Below are positions 14,843 through 23,309 of a DNA stretch of 64,000 bases, one piece after another. Every line of letters begins with the position of its first letter. Positions within the stretch are counted from its first letter, which is position 1. Source of the DNA: a virus. The notes below the pieces were generated by a model. It saw only the letters and a program-made list of their open reading frames with translations. It searched no databases and was not told the DNA's origin. A program made the position numbers and the translations under genes. The stretch covers positions 1 to 64,000 of the IMG/VR virus record IMGVR_UViG_3300021963_000081; one strand, written 5' to 3'.

Positions 14843-15045
14843 ATAAAATTAATGGTTGTAAACTGACGACTAAAGGTGTTCTGGACTCGGGTTCGACCCC
14901 CGACATCTCCACCAAATGCCCATCACCTCTGCAGCAATGTACGTGGTGGCTATCTTATGGGGATGAATTTGGCTTCGACAGGGCAAGTAATAAACCGACA
15001 GCAACCAGTGAGGCGACTGACTTAATCAGCGCAAAAACAGTAAAT

Positions 15046-15084
15046 GCAAACGATAGCAATTACGACGTTCGACTTGCTGCCTAA
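15046..15084 (+). CDS. tmRNA tag reading frame
   Basis: Twelve codons starting at GCA encode ANDSNYDVRLAA, followed by tandem stops TAA TAA (15082-15087). The AND start and LAA end match proteolysis tags read by ClpXP and related proteases. The central SNYDVR segment is unlike the common AND-N-Y-ALAA tags I know. Confidence 0.88.
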   Translation, partial: ANDSNYDVRLAA

Positions 15085-15109
15085 TAAGCAATAGTAAGTT
15101 GTAGGGTTT

Positions 15110-15140
15110 GGTGGTTTTTCCTAGTAACAGAAAAACCACC
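15110..15140 (+). terminator. Terminal hairpin of the tmRNA coding piece (possible terminator)
   Basis: GGTGGTTTTTC (15110-15120), loop CTAGTAACA, GAAAAACCACC (15130-15140): an 11-bp perfect stem. The following TATATTTG is only weakly T-rich, so it may stabilise the 3' end rather than terminate efficiently. The minus-strand NUMOD3-like gene ends exactly at 15140. Confidence 0.6.
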
Positions 15141-15481
15141 TATATTTGAGGGTAGACCCAAGTCCAAGAACCATCAGGTAAATATGACTTTCTTCTACCA
15201 GTTGCAGTTTTTGAGAGAGCAATTGCACCTTTTTTACCGTTTTGAGCGGCTAACGGATTATGAATTCCTTTGTTCCACGCCTCACAGCCTTTTAGTTTTT
15301 CGCTTATGGCGATTTTATGCTCTTCGCTAATCGTTCCACCCTTATTTGTAAACTGCCATTTGTCAAATTTTATAGCGTCCTCTGGAATCAACTCTAATTG
15401 TTGATCAGAGGGTAATTGTGTTGGATCGAACTCTGTGTTGAGAATTTCGCAGAGTCGTTTAGAGAAATTATAAGTATACAT
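15140..15481 (-). CDS. NUMOD3-like protein (homing-nuclease fragment)
   Basis: A 113-residue protein on the minus strand. Near residues 70-95, SEEHKIAISEKLKGCEAWNKG matches the NUMOD3 DNA-binding motif of GIY-YIG and HNH homing endonucleases, but no nuclease domain is present. It may be a DNA-binding leftover or an accessory of a mobile gene. AGGAG 7 bases before the ATG at 15481 supports the start. It abuts the tmRNA gene tail to tail. Strand and position mark it as inserted cargo. Confidence 0.6.
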   Translation of the reverse strand: MYTYNFSKRLCEILNTEFDPTQLPSDQQLELIPEDAIKFDKWQFTNKGGTISEEHKIAISEKLKGCEAWNKGIHNPLAAQNGKKGAIALSKTATGRRKSYLPDGSWTWVYPQI

Positions 15482-15541
15482 GCTGGCACTCCTTACAGTG
15501 TTAGAGTCGGTGGATACTGGTAATATCGCGACCGACACCTT

Positions 15542-15549
15542 TATTTATA
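15542..15549 (-). promoter_or_regulatory. Candidate T4-type late promoter (TATAAATA)
   Basis: The minus strand reads TATAAATA at 15542-15549, 61 bases upstream of the NUMOD3-like gene start and in the gap between the two minus-strand genes. It equals the T4 late promoter consensus. Confidence 0.45.
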
Positions 15550-15582
15550 TAATTTTTTGTGTGAAAAGTGTCTGGAGATCAT

Positions 15583-16200
15583 TTAAATTGAATCATCAAA
15601 GTGTGTTGAATATTCGAGTAATGAGAAATCTCTAAGGTACAAAGACTTTACTAATCCAATATTTTCTTTATTGTAAGTCTGCACATACTCATTATCAATA
15701 TATGTGCTTTTATTTCTATGTGAAATCTTTGTATTAAAATCATCTTCAAATTCTTTTAAGTTCTCAAATCTATAGACTTTATCTAGTTTTATTTCTCCAC
15801 AATCATCCAACAAAAAGAATGATTGATCGAATAGACTAAAATTATTTCTATTGAGTGTGATTGGTGAGAACAGAGCGTCACCCATTGTCCTCTTATACTT
15901 CAAGAAATCATTAAATGTAAATGTTTCAGAAAGGCTAGACAAAGAGTTGTATTTGAGTTTTAGTAGAAATGCTTTATAATGACTATACGCTCTCTGATAT
16001 GGATTTCTCACCACAGCAAATTTGAAGAACTCTGAGGGGTTATTTGCAAGAACTAAAGAATAGTATGGATCGTGATTACTATATGATGGATTTCTTCTGG
16101 GCGAATGTTCTCTTGAATATTTTTGTCTTAAGAAATCATTTATGGAAGTTCCAGCAGTTCTTGGCACATGAACGAACATCACTCTACTTTTATCTTGCAT
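15583..16200 (-). CDS. Sulfotransferase-family protein
   Basis: A 205-residue protein on the minus strand. FVHVPRTAGTSI near residue 9 is the 5'-phosphosulfate loop, and FAVVRNPYQRAYSHY near residue 61 is the 3'-phosphate motif; both bind PAPS in sulfotransferases. Membrane segments are absent. It would sulfate a glycan, protein or small molecule. Given the APS-kinase-like domain encoded at 3414-4406, a shared sulfate-activation route is possible but speculative. Its strand is opposite to the genes on both sides. Confidence 0.75.
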   Translation of the reverse strand: MQDKSRVMFVHVPRTAGTSINDFLRQKYSREHSPRRNPSYSNHDPYYSLVLANNPSEFFKFAVVRNPYQRAYSHYKAFLLKLKYNSLSSLSETFTFNDFLKYKRTMGDALFSPITLNRNNFSLFDQSFFLLDDCGEIKLDKVYRFENLKEFEDDFNTKISHRNKSTYIDNEYVQTYNKENIGLVKSLYLRDFSLLEYSTHFDDSI

Positions 16201-16261
16201 AAAAATACCTTATAATATATGCCTAAATATTTATTCACTGCAAAAAATGGAGGCAACTAAC

Positions 16262-16891
16262 ATGGATGCAGTCGCAATTTTGACTAAGATCGAACAATAT
16301 TTTGACCGTAATCATAATCTATTTATGAGGTTTGGTGGACTGTTTGCTATGATCTTTTTCATGATGTATGTGCCATACAACATGGTATCTCGCGTAACAG
16401 ATAAACTAGAAGCGCAACAAAATGTCTCTATTGCGCTTGCTTATGAACTTCAACACATGTCTTCAAAAATGCAGTTTCTAGAACTCTCATATGACGATAA
16501 GAAAAGGGTCATGAGAGAGGTTGAATGTCTGGCGCAAAACATTTACTTTGAAGCAGGGTCAGAACCAACTGCAGGCAAGATTGCGGTTGCAACTGTGACG
16601 CTCAATCGGTTTCGAGAGGGATATGCTAAAAGTATCTGTGGTGTTGTGAAACAAAAGTATAATGGAGTATGTCAATTCTCATGGGTTTGTGAGAAGAACA
16701 AGACCATTCGATCTAGATCTAGTTACAGAGAAGCAATTATAATTGCTGAGAATATGTTGATTTCTAAACGAAATTACGGTACAATGGATAATGCTTTGTA
16801 CTTCCATGCAGACTACGTTAATCCTTCGTGGGCAAAAACAAAAGATTTTGTGAGGAAGATTGGGCGACATCTCTTCTATAAAGAGGGCTGA
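16262..16891 (+). CDS. Signal-anchored SleB-type cell wall hydrolase (endolysin)
   Basis: A 209-residue protein with one N-terminal membrane segment ([19 protein letters not shown], about residues 25-43) and a C-terminal SleB-type hydrolase_2 domain: [29 protein letters not shown] with the catalytic Glu, [28 protein letters not shown]. The anchor suggests sec-dependent placement in the inner membrane facing the cell wall, a SAR-like endolysin arrangement. GGAGG at 16249-16253 supports ATG 16262 over the in-frame ATG 16247. No holin is recognised nearby. Confidence 0.8.
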   Translation: MDAVAILTKIEQYFDRNHNLFMRFGGLFAMIFFMMYVPYNMVSRVTDKLEAQQNVSIALAYELQHMSSKMQFLELSYDDKKRVMREVECLAQNIYFEAGSEPTAGKIAVATVTLNRFREGYAKSICGVVKQKYNGVCQFSWVCEKNKTIRSRSSYREAIIIAENMLISKRNYGTMDNALYFHADYVNPSWAKTKDFVRKIGRHLFYKEG

Positions 16892-16892
16892 T

Positions 16893-17918
16893 ATGCGAAT
16901 TATTGATGATGTGAAACTTGACTATAAAGATGTTCTTATAATCCCCAAGAGATCTGCTCTGGCATCAAGAAGTCAAGTAAATCTTGAGAGAAAGTTTACT
17001 TTCCGTAGTGGAAATAGTTGGGTTGGTATTCCAGTTATTGCTGCAAATATGGATGGCGTTGGAACACTAATGATGGATGATGCGATGAACAATCATAAGT
17101 GTATGGTTGCTCTCACAAAGCATTATTCAAAAGAGGATCTTACTGAACAGTTTACTAAACGATTAAACAGCAGTGTTTATTCTTTAGGTATCTCAGATTC
17201 TGATTTGCAGAAATTTGATAGTGTATTCCATTCTGCAGCATATAACCAAAACATGCGTGTTTGTATTGACGTTGCGAATGGCTATACGCAATCGTTCGTT
17301 GATTTCATTCAAAGATTTCGCGAAAAGTATCCATATGTGGTACTGATGGCAGGTAATGTTGTTACACCAGAGATGACAGAGGAATTAATTCTCAGCGGTG
17401 TTGACATTGTGAAGGTTGGTATTGGTCCTGGCTCAGTTTGCACCACTCGCAAGATGACAGGCATCGGCTTCCCGCAGTTAAGTGCAGTTATAGAGTGCGC
17501 TGATGCTGCACATGGTCTCAAGGGTCACATCATAGCGGATGGAGGGTGTTCCGTTCCTGGAGACGTTGTGAAAGCATTTGCTGCGGGAGCCGATTTCGTG
17601 ATGCTTGGTGGTATGTTGGCTGGTCACAAAGAAGGTGGTGCATCAGCAGTTGGTGGTAATCAATTCTATGGTATGAGTTCTGACACTGCCATGGATTTAC
17701 ATAATGGTGGTGTGGCAAACTATCGTGCCTCTGAAGGCAAGACTGTAGAGATCCCATACCGTGGTGAGGTGAGTAGAACGCTGCAAGAAATCTTTGGTGG
17801 TCTACGCTCAGCATGTACATATGTTGGAGCAAGTGAATTGAAGGAGTTGAGTAAGCGAACCACTTTTGTTCGTGTGACTCAGCAGTTGAACAATTCCTTG
17901 AGTGCATATGAGATCTAA
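16893..17918 (+). CDS. guaC: GMP reductase
   Basis: A 341-residue TIM-barrel enzyme that turns GMP into IMP with NADPH. It has [15 protein letters not shown] with the catalytic Cys, [31 protein letters not shown], and [24 protein letters not shown]. The CBS insert of IMP dehydrogenases is absent and the length matches GuaC (about 346). In phage infection it may recycle host guanine nucleotides into purine precursors; the role is inferred. AGAGGG upstream supports ATG 16893. Confidence 0.92.
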   Translation: MRIIDDVKLDYKDVLIIPKRSALASRSQVNLERKFTFRSGNSWVGIPVIAANMDGVGTLMMDDAMNNHKCMVALTKHYSKEDLTEQFTKRLNSSVYSLGISDSDLQKFDSVFHSAAYNQNMRVCIDVANGYTQSFVDFIQRFREKYPYVVLMAGNVVTPEMTEELILSGVDIVKVGIGPGSVCTTRKMTGIGFPQLSAVIECADAAHGLKGHIIADGGCSVPGDVVKAFAAGADFVMLGGMLAGHKEGGASAVGGNQFYGMSSDTAMDLHNGGVANYRASEGKTVEIPYRGEVSRTLQEIFGGLRSACTYVGASELKELSKRTTFVRVTQQLNNSLSAYEI

Positions 17919-17919
17919 T

Positions 17920-18141
17920 ATGGCAAGTCGAGAAGAAAAAAATAACTTTTCTATGATGATCATGGAAATGGCAATGAAAGAAAAGATTGATCATATGGAT
18001 GCAATCACTTCATACTGTGAGCGTAATAATCTTGAGATTGAAGTTGCTGCAAGTTTGATCAATGACTCGTTGAAGAGCATCATTGAGGGTGAAGCAATGG
18101 AGTTGAGGTTCTTACCGCGAGGAAGTCGACTGCCTCTATGA
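17920..18141 (+). CDS. gp33: gp33-like late transcription coactivator
   Basis: A 73-residue protein beginning MASREEKNNFSMMIMEMA, with DHMDAITSYCERNNLEIEVAASLI and an ending of FLPRGSRLPL. It matches the short cyanophage-type gp33, which bridges RNA polymerase and the sliding clamp at late promoters. T4 gp33 is longer (112). The order gp33, gp59, gp32 is that of T4. ATG 17920 follows the guaC stop by one base; an in-frame GTG at 17902 lies within guaC. Confidence 0.75.
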   Translation: MASREEKNNFSMMIMEMAMKEKIDHMDAITSYCERNNLEIEVAASLINDSLKSIIEGEAMELRFLPRGSRLPL

Positions 18142-18746
18142 ATGGATACGATCTTTATTGCATCTATCAAGCCATCAAGTTGCACTTCACGTCAGAGAGT
18201 TATAACTTCTTTCAATATGATGGCAAAACTCGAGTATCGGTAGATGCATTTCAAAAACGTCGTGACAAGTTTCTATTCCATCGCCTTGCGCGCAAGTATC
18301 GCGACGATGAGATGGTTCCATTTCTGGTTGCTAATTTTGTACACAGTGATGATAACTGGACCAAGTCATTGCTTGAAGACCAGGCTGAAGAAACTTATCG
18401 GGATTGGAAACGAACCACCGATTCCATGAGCAAGGTTTATGTGGAAGATCTACAGAAGATTTGCCCAGACCCTAAAGAATTTAATAATTTATTTAAAGTT
18501 GAAGATGGACAGTTTCCAAAACTGTTAGTAGCATTTCTCCAAAAAGATGTTACGATTGAGACTCTTGTGATTCTTAATAACATCTTCAACTTTATTCAAA
18601 TTTGGGACAAGAAGATTTCAGATGATATCATCTACCCCAAAGTGTCAAGAAAGGTGCGCAAGTATGGTGCCTTTCTTGCGGTGAACGTTGACAAGTATAA
18701 GCAACTGACAAAGGAAACTTTACTTGCTAACGAAAATGCTATATAA
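18138..18746 (+). CDS. gp59: gp59-like helicase loader
   Basis: A 202-residue protein resembling T4 gp59 (217), which loads gp41 helicase onto gp32-coated DNA. YDLYCIYQAIKLHF opens it. VSVDAFQKRRDKFLFHRLARKY is the most recognisable gp59 stretch. The C-terminal half is helical with VLNNIFNFIQIWDK. It overlaps gp33 by 4 bases and lies directly before gp32, the T4 order. Confidence 0.88.
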   Translation: MNGYDLYCIYQAIKLHFTSESYNFFQYDGKTRVSVDAFQKRRDKFLFHRLARKYRDDEMVPFLVANFVHSDDNWTKSLLEDQAEETYRDWKRTTDSMSKVYVEDLQKICPDPKEFNNLFKVEDGQFPKLLVAFLQKDVTIETLVILNNIFNFIQIWDKKISDDIIYPKVSRKVRKYGAFLAVNVDKYKQLTKETLLANENAI

Positions 18747-18747
18747 T
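18719..18747 (+). promoter_or_regulatory. Sigma70-like promoter upstream of gp32
   Basis: TTTACT (18719-18724), a 17-base spacer, TATAAT (18742-18747), at the end of gp59. It would give gp32 its own leader of about 60 bases, fitting the high need for this protein. Confidence 0.6.
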
Positions 18748-18815
18748 GTTGTTGTGATGATGATAATGTGGACAAGTCGATATACACTTAATACTACGCT
18801 ATACGGAGAATACAA

Positions 18816-19712
18816 ATGAGTCTATCAAGTCTAAAGAAGGGTTCATCCCTTGATAAGTTGAAGAAGGCAGTTGAGCAATCTTCTGCTGGTAACACTGGTG
18901 GCAAGAACGTTGATGATCGTTTTTGGCAACCAGAAGTTGACGCTGCTGGCAACGGATACGCAGTTATCCGCTTCCTCGATACGCCAGCCGTTGACGGTGA
19001 GGATGGTCTACCGTGGGTTCAAATCTGGTCACACGGTTTCCAAGGTCCAGGTGGTTGGTACATTGAGAATTCTCTCACAACACTTGGCAAGACCGATCCT
19101 GTTTCTGAGTACAACACTGTTCTGTGGAACTCAGGTATCGAAGCAAACAAAGAAATTGCTCGTAAGCAGAAGCGCAAGTTGACTTACATCGCTAATATTC
19201 TTGTTGTGTCTGATGCAAAGCGTCCGCAAAATGAAGGTAAGGTGTTCTTGTTCAAGTTCGGAAAGAAGATTTTCGACAAGATCAAGGAGCAACTTGAACC
19301 GCAGTTTGCTGATGAGACTCCAATGAATCCGTTTGACTTTTGGAAGGGTGCTAACTTCAAGGTCAAGATTCGTAATGTCGAAGGCTATCGCAACTATGAT
19401 AAGTCGGAGTTTGAGGCTCCTGCTGCATTGCTCAGTGGCGACGACGATAAGATCGAAAAGGTCTGGAAGTCTGCATACTCACTCAAGGAATTCCTGAAGC
19501 CAGAAAACTTCAAGTCCTATGATGAACTCAAGGCGAAGTTGGATAAGGTTCTTGGTGCTGGTGGGGCAACTGCTGCCGCTGCAAAGAAGATCGAGGATGA
19601 AGAGGCACCAGCCCCTGTAGTCCGTTCGGCTCCTGCAAAGAAAGTAACTGCTGAAGATGTTAGCGTCGATGATGACGATATGGCATTCTTCGAGAAACTT
19701 GCTGCTGAGTAA
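18816..19712 (+). CDS. gp32: gp32 single-stranded DNA-binding protein
   Basis: A 298-residue gp32 (T4: 301). The N-terminal basic LKKGSSLDKLKKAVEQ region serves cooperative binding. The OB-fold core includes DDRFWQPEVDAAGNGYAVIRFLD and the WYIEN segment. The acidic tail ends DDDDMAFFEKLAAE, the docking site for partners such as gp59. The chain has no Cys at all, so the T4 zinc site (three Cys and a His) is absent. A terminator follows 29 bases after the stop. Confidence 0.95.
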   Translation: MSLSSLKKGSSLDKLKKAVEQSSAGNTGGKNVDDRFWQPEVDAAGNGYAVIRFLDTPAVDGEDGLPWVQIWSHGFQGPGGWYIENSLTTLGKTDPVSEYNTVLWNSGIEANKEIARKQKRKLTYIANILVVSDAKRPQNEGKVFLFKFGKKIFDKIKEQLEPQFADETPMNPFDFWKGANFKVKIRNVEGYRNYDKSEFEAPAALLSGDDDKIEKVWKSAYSLKEFLKPENFKSYDELKAKLDKVLGAGGATAAAAKKIEDEEAPAPVVRSAPAKKVTAEDVSVDDDDMAFFEKLAAE

Positions 19713-19741
19713 TTTTGATTAGAAAACCGTAGATGTTTTCA

Positions 19742-19766
19742 GGGGGACTTCGGTCCCCCTTTTTTT
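19742..19766 (+). terminator. Rho-independent terminator after gp32
   Basis: GGGGGAC (19742-19748), loop TTCG, GTCCCCC (19753-19759) and seven T. A perfect stem with a stable tetraloop. It separates gp32 from the convergent tail operon, whose last codon abuts it. Confidence 0.93.
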
Positions 19767-22344
19767 ATGCCAAAGAAACTGACGTAAACGATGTTGGATG
19801 TTCGAAATCGTTTGATATGATTCTATTGAAAGTGTCATCAGCGAATCTAGGCTGTGCTTTTACAACACCACCATTATTTGGTTGTGGTGGTTGCGATCCT
19901 GATCTTTGACCACCACCAGATGGCACTGGTACTGGTACAACACTTGGAGCACTGGATGCTGCTGAATTATCTGCACTTTGTTGTGCTAATTGTTCACCAG
20001 AAACTGCCTTACTGACTGCTGTAACTGCTTGCTTAGATTGATATGATTGACCATCAAGTGGAACGATGGCTTCAGTCCCGTGAAGTGTTGCTGGATAACC
20101 AGACTTTGGACCAGAGGCAACACCACCTGCTGCAGCATACATTGGACCGCCTTGTGATGGCTGACCTGTGCCACCTGCAGGTGTATATTTTGTTGAATAC
20201 TTGTCAACTTTGGCGAGAATCTCAGCACCATAACCTTTATCAAGACCTAACCCAGCACCACCAATTGTTTGAGTGACTGCACGATTGGCTGATTTTTGAT
20301 CTGGAAAATCTTGTTTGCCTTTTAAACCAGTCATAACGAATGCTGCAGCAAGTTTAGCAGCAATTGATGGATCGTTTGCTTGATCAGGATTGCCGATCAG
20401 ATCTACACCAATCATTTTTCCATATTTGGCGTAATTGTTCTTGCCAGTAATTTGAATGAATCCACGACCGCGATACTTCCATCCATCTCCAGGCTCATTG
20501 TTTCCCATGCTTTGACCAATTCTATCATTCATTCCATAAACAAGTTCTGCCATTCCCTCTGGGTTTTTTACTGCCTTTGCTTGTAATTCTTCGTCAGAAT
20601 ACTTTTTAAGTCGAGTGAATACTGTTCTGATTCTTTCAATAGATGTATAGTTTAGATTTTCAGATTTTGGTTTGAATCCAGATTCTTTTTCAATGTTTGC
20701 GAGCAGCGCTGCTTGAGCATATGGATTCTTAAGTCCATATTCAGCCATAGCACCCTTAACAATACCAACTACGGCACCTCCAGCACCTCCGCCGCCTCCA
20801 CCTGCTGGCGCAGCACCTCCTGGCATGTTTGATCCAGAAGGAGTAGCCGTTGGAGCGCCACCACTAGATGCTGGTGCACCACCTCCACCACCTGTCGCAG
20901 CTCCACCGCCGCCACCACCACTTGGCACGACCTTATTTTGATATTGATCGTACTGACCACCGCCTCCACCACCACCTCCACCACTTGGAGCTGGTGCTGG
21001 CGCACCGCCACCACCTCTTGGTGCTGGTGCTACTTCTCTGCGCTTCTCGGCTTCTCCCTTTGATACTGGCGTTACTTGTTCTGGACCCTCAACTGGTTTC
21101 TTTAAAAACTTAAATGGTTCGAATGTGAAACCACCAATTGGACCAAGTGTAAATGGATCAAATCCTGGTAGATCAACTTCAACAGGACCCATTATTTCTG
21201 GAATATCTAATCTAACATCTGCTAAAAACTGTTTAAGTTTTTCCCACATTGGAGTTACGATTTCCATAACCCACTTAACACCTTTACTGCCGATATTCCA
21301 AATGAATCCGATTGCTTCTTTTAGAAATGGAATAGCAAATCCGATTGCACCACCAATGAGTTTATAAAAACTCTTGAGTGAGAAAATGTCAAGAATATCA
21401 TTAATGCCGTCATCTAGTTTCTTGACGTCTTTAGTGAGTTTATCAAGTTTCTCGCCAGTATCGTCTTTCTTTTCTTCTGGTGCTTCGGTTTCTTTTAATG
21501 TTTGGCTTTTTAGATCGGCATCAACTTCTTTAGTTGCGGTTGGTGATGGTGCCATTGCTGCACCTGCTGCCCCAGCAATTGGCGCAGCAGATTTTGCTTG
21601 GACCTTACTTGCAGAAGCCGTTGGAGCAATATTCATTCTCTGACGAGCAGTTTCTTTACTTACAAACTTACCAGTTTTTTCGTCTCGATATCTACTTGCT
21701 TCTTTTGAATACTTGAGACCTGCTTGTTTCTCAAGTTTTCGCATTTCTTTTTTGGATTTCGGTGCTTCTTTCGCAGGGCTGGCGCGAAGTTTATTCGCAA
21801 CACCATCAACTGATGATTTGATTCCAGCAACGATCTCCTCTATCTTTTGAGAGAGCTCATAGATCTTTGTAATCTGTTCATCACGCTGTTTAGATTTTTC
21901 AGACTGCTCTTTTTTGACCTTTGGTTTCTTTTCTTTTGTTTCTTCTTTCTCGTCTTTCTCGTCTTTAATCTTATACTTTTCGCGCATTTTCTTGAGTTCC
22001 TCTTCAGGAACTTTCTTGCCGAAAAGTTTATCAATCATTGCCGCTTGTTTCTCATCAGCAAGACCGAATGCCTTTGCAAACTTACCATAGCGTGATTGAA
22101 CGCCTGATTTGGCGACTTTATATTCTTCTTGAAGATTGTATGCTTCTTGTAGCCCTTTTAGACCACCAACACTTTGACTTATGATGCCGCCACCAGCCTC
22201 GCCCATTTTTTGTTGGACGGCTTCGCGTTGCATCTCGAGTAAGTTTTGAACTTCCTCTTCTGACCCTTTCGGTTTTGTACGACGTTTCTCGCGGTTCTTT
22301 TTCGTCAACCCCGATAAACTTTTTGCGTCGGTTTTTATCTTCAT
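19765..22344 (-). CDS. Tape-measure-like tail protein with GH19 lysozyme domain
   Basis: An 859-residue protein. Residues 1-280 are a charged coiled coil. A hydrophobic segment lies near 310-370 (FYKLIGGAIGFAIPFLKEAIGFIW). Residues about 430-530 are Gly/Pro-rich linkers. Residues about 535-715 form a glycoside hydrolase 19 domain (LLANIEKESGF with catalytic Glu, then RGRGFIQITGKNNYAKYG). The later SGPKSGYPATLHGTEAIVPLDG resembles tape-measure C-termini. It lies after the gp26-like gene in a tail-assembly order, so it may combine the T4 gp29 role with wall digestion. gp5 here lacks the lysozyme domain. Confidence 0.75.
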   Translation of the reverse strand: MKIKTDAKSLSGLTKKNREKRRTKPKGSEEEVQNLLEMQREAVQQKMGEAGGGIISQSVGGLKGLQEAYNLQEEYKVAKSGVQSRYGKFAKAFGLADEKQAAMIDKLFGKKVPEEELKKMREKYKIKDEKDEKEETKEKKPKVKKEQSEKSKQRDEQITKIYELSQKIEEIVAGIKSSVDGVANKLRASPAKEAPKSKKEMRKLEKQAGLKYSKEASRYRDEKTGKFVSKETARQRMNIAPTASASKVQAKSAAPIAGAAGAAMAPSPTATKEVDADLKSQTLKETEAPEEKKDDTGEKLDKLTKDVKKLDDGINDILDIFSLKSFYKLIGGAIGFAIPFLKEAIGFIWNIGSKGVKWVMEIVTPMWEKLKQFLADVRLDIPEIMGPVEVDLPGFDPFTLGPIGGFTFEPFKFLKKPVEGPEQVTPVSKGEAEKRREVAPAPRGGGGAPAPAPSGGGGGGGGGQYDQYQNKVVPSGGGGGGAATGGGGGAPASSGGAPTATPSGSNMPGGAAPAGGGGGGAGGAVVGIVKGAMAEYGLKNPYAQAALLANIEKESGFKPKSENLNYTSIERIRTVFTRLKKYSDEELQAKAVKNPEGMAELVYGMNDRIGQSMGNNEPGDGWKYRGRGFIQITGKNNYAKYGKMIGVDLIGNPDQANDPSIAAKLAAAFVMTGLKGKQDFPDQKSANRAVTQTIGGAGLGLDKGYGAEILAKVDKYSTKYTPAGGTGQPSQGGPMYAAAGGVASGPKSGYPATLHGTEAIVPLDGQSYQSKQAVTAVSKAVSGEQLAQQSADNSAASSAPSVVPVPVPSGGGQRSGSQPPQPNNGGVVKAQPRFADDTFNRIISNDFEHPTSFTSVSLA

Positions 22345-22571
22345 CTTCTTTTTCTAGCCGTTCGTGTAACTTTTGCAAAATCAGATTTTCGTTGCAACTC
22401 TTGCAACTTAATCCTTTCCTTTTCCTCTTTCAACCAATTCATAAGCATGTTCACGTAGGTCTGACGTTCCCACGGCAACATATTCTCAATGTCGCTCAAT
22501 GAATACTTATGGTGCTGAATCAAGCCAAAGTTACAATTAAAATAATTCGCCAAATTGTCATAACCAAACAT
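22341..22571 (-). CDS. Small tail assembly protein (chaperone-like)
   Basis: A 76-residue helical protein (HHKYSLSDIENMLPWERQTYVNMLMNWLKEEKERI). The position between a gp26-like protein and the tape-measure-like protein, together with this helical pattern, resembles the second tail assembly chaperone of many tailed phages. It may correspond to T4 gp51 in role, but it is much shorter (T4: 249). Its start overlaps the gp26 stop and its stop overlaps the next start (ATGA). Confidence 0.6.
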   Translation of the reverse strand: MFGYDNLANYFNCNFGLIQHHKYSLSDIENMLPWERQTYVNMLMNWLKEEKERIKLQELQRKSDFAKVTRTARKRR

Positions 22572-23296
22572 TAACCGAAAAAATCGTCGATTCCTTTTAC
22601 AACGATCATATGGTTAAAAGAACACTTGTTACATATAACTTCTTTTGATGTCTGCACATAAGGTAGAGTTGAAAAGAAATTCTTAAACACTTCAAGTTGA
22701 TCTAAACTTAAAGAACCCAAGAACTCATAAAACTCTTCTTTCGTGAACGTTTCAGACTCATATTTCGAATCTTCATCAAAAACATAATCTAAGTGTTCAT
22801 AAATCAGATCTAAAATATTTTCTAAACCTTCTACTTTATTCGCAATAGAAGTTGAGATATTGATTGAAGGATACTTGAGTACCATTCCAATACTTTCAGA
22901 AATCATAACTTTATTAGAATGATTTTCTGGAACTACAACCTCAACCTTATTCAGATCAACGTCAAACACCATACTGTTTCCGCATCGCTCGTTTTCGACA
23001 ACATTCTCGCACTTGTATGTAAGTTCTAATGTTTCTCCAACTGAGCGAAGTCGAAGGTGAATGAAGATCATTTCGAGATCGAATAATGGCAAATCCTCAA
23101 TATCTACGTTTTCGTCAAGACAGCAGTTATTGATAATTTGCTTTACGGTATCAAGCAACGAAGGAAGATCTTCAGCTTCCTTCGCCATCAAAAGTAATTT
23201 TTCTTCTTTCACTAGAAACGGTCGAAACTTTACCTTTTTATTCAGTGATGTCAAATGCACATCAAATGTAGGATAACTAATTTTCGGTAATGCCAT
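22571..23296 (-). CDS. gp26: gp26-like baseplate hub assembly protein
   Basis: A 241-residue protein similar in layout to T4 gp26 (208). MALPKISYPTFDVHLTSLNKKVKFRPFLVKEEKLLLMA opens it. A four-Cys pattern (CENVVENERC in the middle, CNKCSF at the end) could bind zinc. The C-terminal helices (FYEFLGSLSLDQLEVFKNFFSTLP) precede it. gp26 helps assemble the T4 hub and behaves like a tail chaperone. GGAG upstream supports the start. Confidence 0.75.
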   Translation of the reverse strand: MALPKISYPTFDVHLTSLNKKVKFRPFLVKEEKLLLMAKEAEDLPSLLDTVKQIINNCCLDENVDIEDLPLFDLEMIFIHLRLRSVGETLELTYKCENVVENERCGNSMVFDVDLNKVEVVVPENHSNKVMISESIGMVLKYPSINISTSIANKVEGLENILDLIYEHLDYVFDEDSKYESETFTKEEFYEFLGSLSLDQLEVFKNFFSTLPYVQTSKEVICNKCSFNHMIVVKGIDDFFG

Positions 23297-23309
23297 AATT
23301 TACTCCATG

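Larger units (their letters stand above)
14850..15140 (+). ncRNA. ssrA: Circularly permuted (two-piece) tmRNA
   Basis: tmRNA frees stalled ribosomes and tags their product. The acceptor piece comes first: GGAC, T stem TCGGG/CCCGA with loop TTCGACC (14887-14903), acceptor strand CATCTCC (14904-14910) and ACCA. A 44-base intervening hairpin follows (14915-14958). Then the 5' end GGGGATG (14959-14965) pairs with CATCTCC, including the G3-U70 alanine signal, and TTTGGCTTCGACAGG is the tmRNA D-loop signature. A P2-like helix pairs AGGGCA (14980-14985) with TGTTCT (14877-14882). The resume codon GCA at 15046 opens the tag ANDSNYDVRLAA, then TAATAA. A strong hairpin closes the gene (15110-15140). 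The 5' boundary is approximate. Confidence 0.93.

Noticed and set aside
14881-14914. A stand-alone partial tRNA
   Set aside because: Only a T arm and acceptor strand are present; the partner 5' strand is found downstream at 14959 in tmRNA context.
14915-14958. A small gene or separate RNA in the tmRNA spacer
   Set aside because: It is the intervening hairpin of the permuted tmRNA, with GCCCATCAC pairing to GTGGTGGC.
16201-16246. TATAAT at about 16210 as a promoter for the endolysin
   Set aside because: The -10 box is good but the -35 region is weak, so it was not listed.
22341-22571. Naming this 76-aa protein gp51
   Set aside because: T4 gp51 is about three times longer and no shared motif is visible; only position suggests it.
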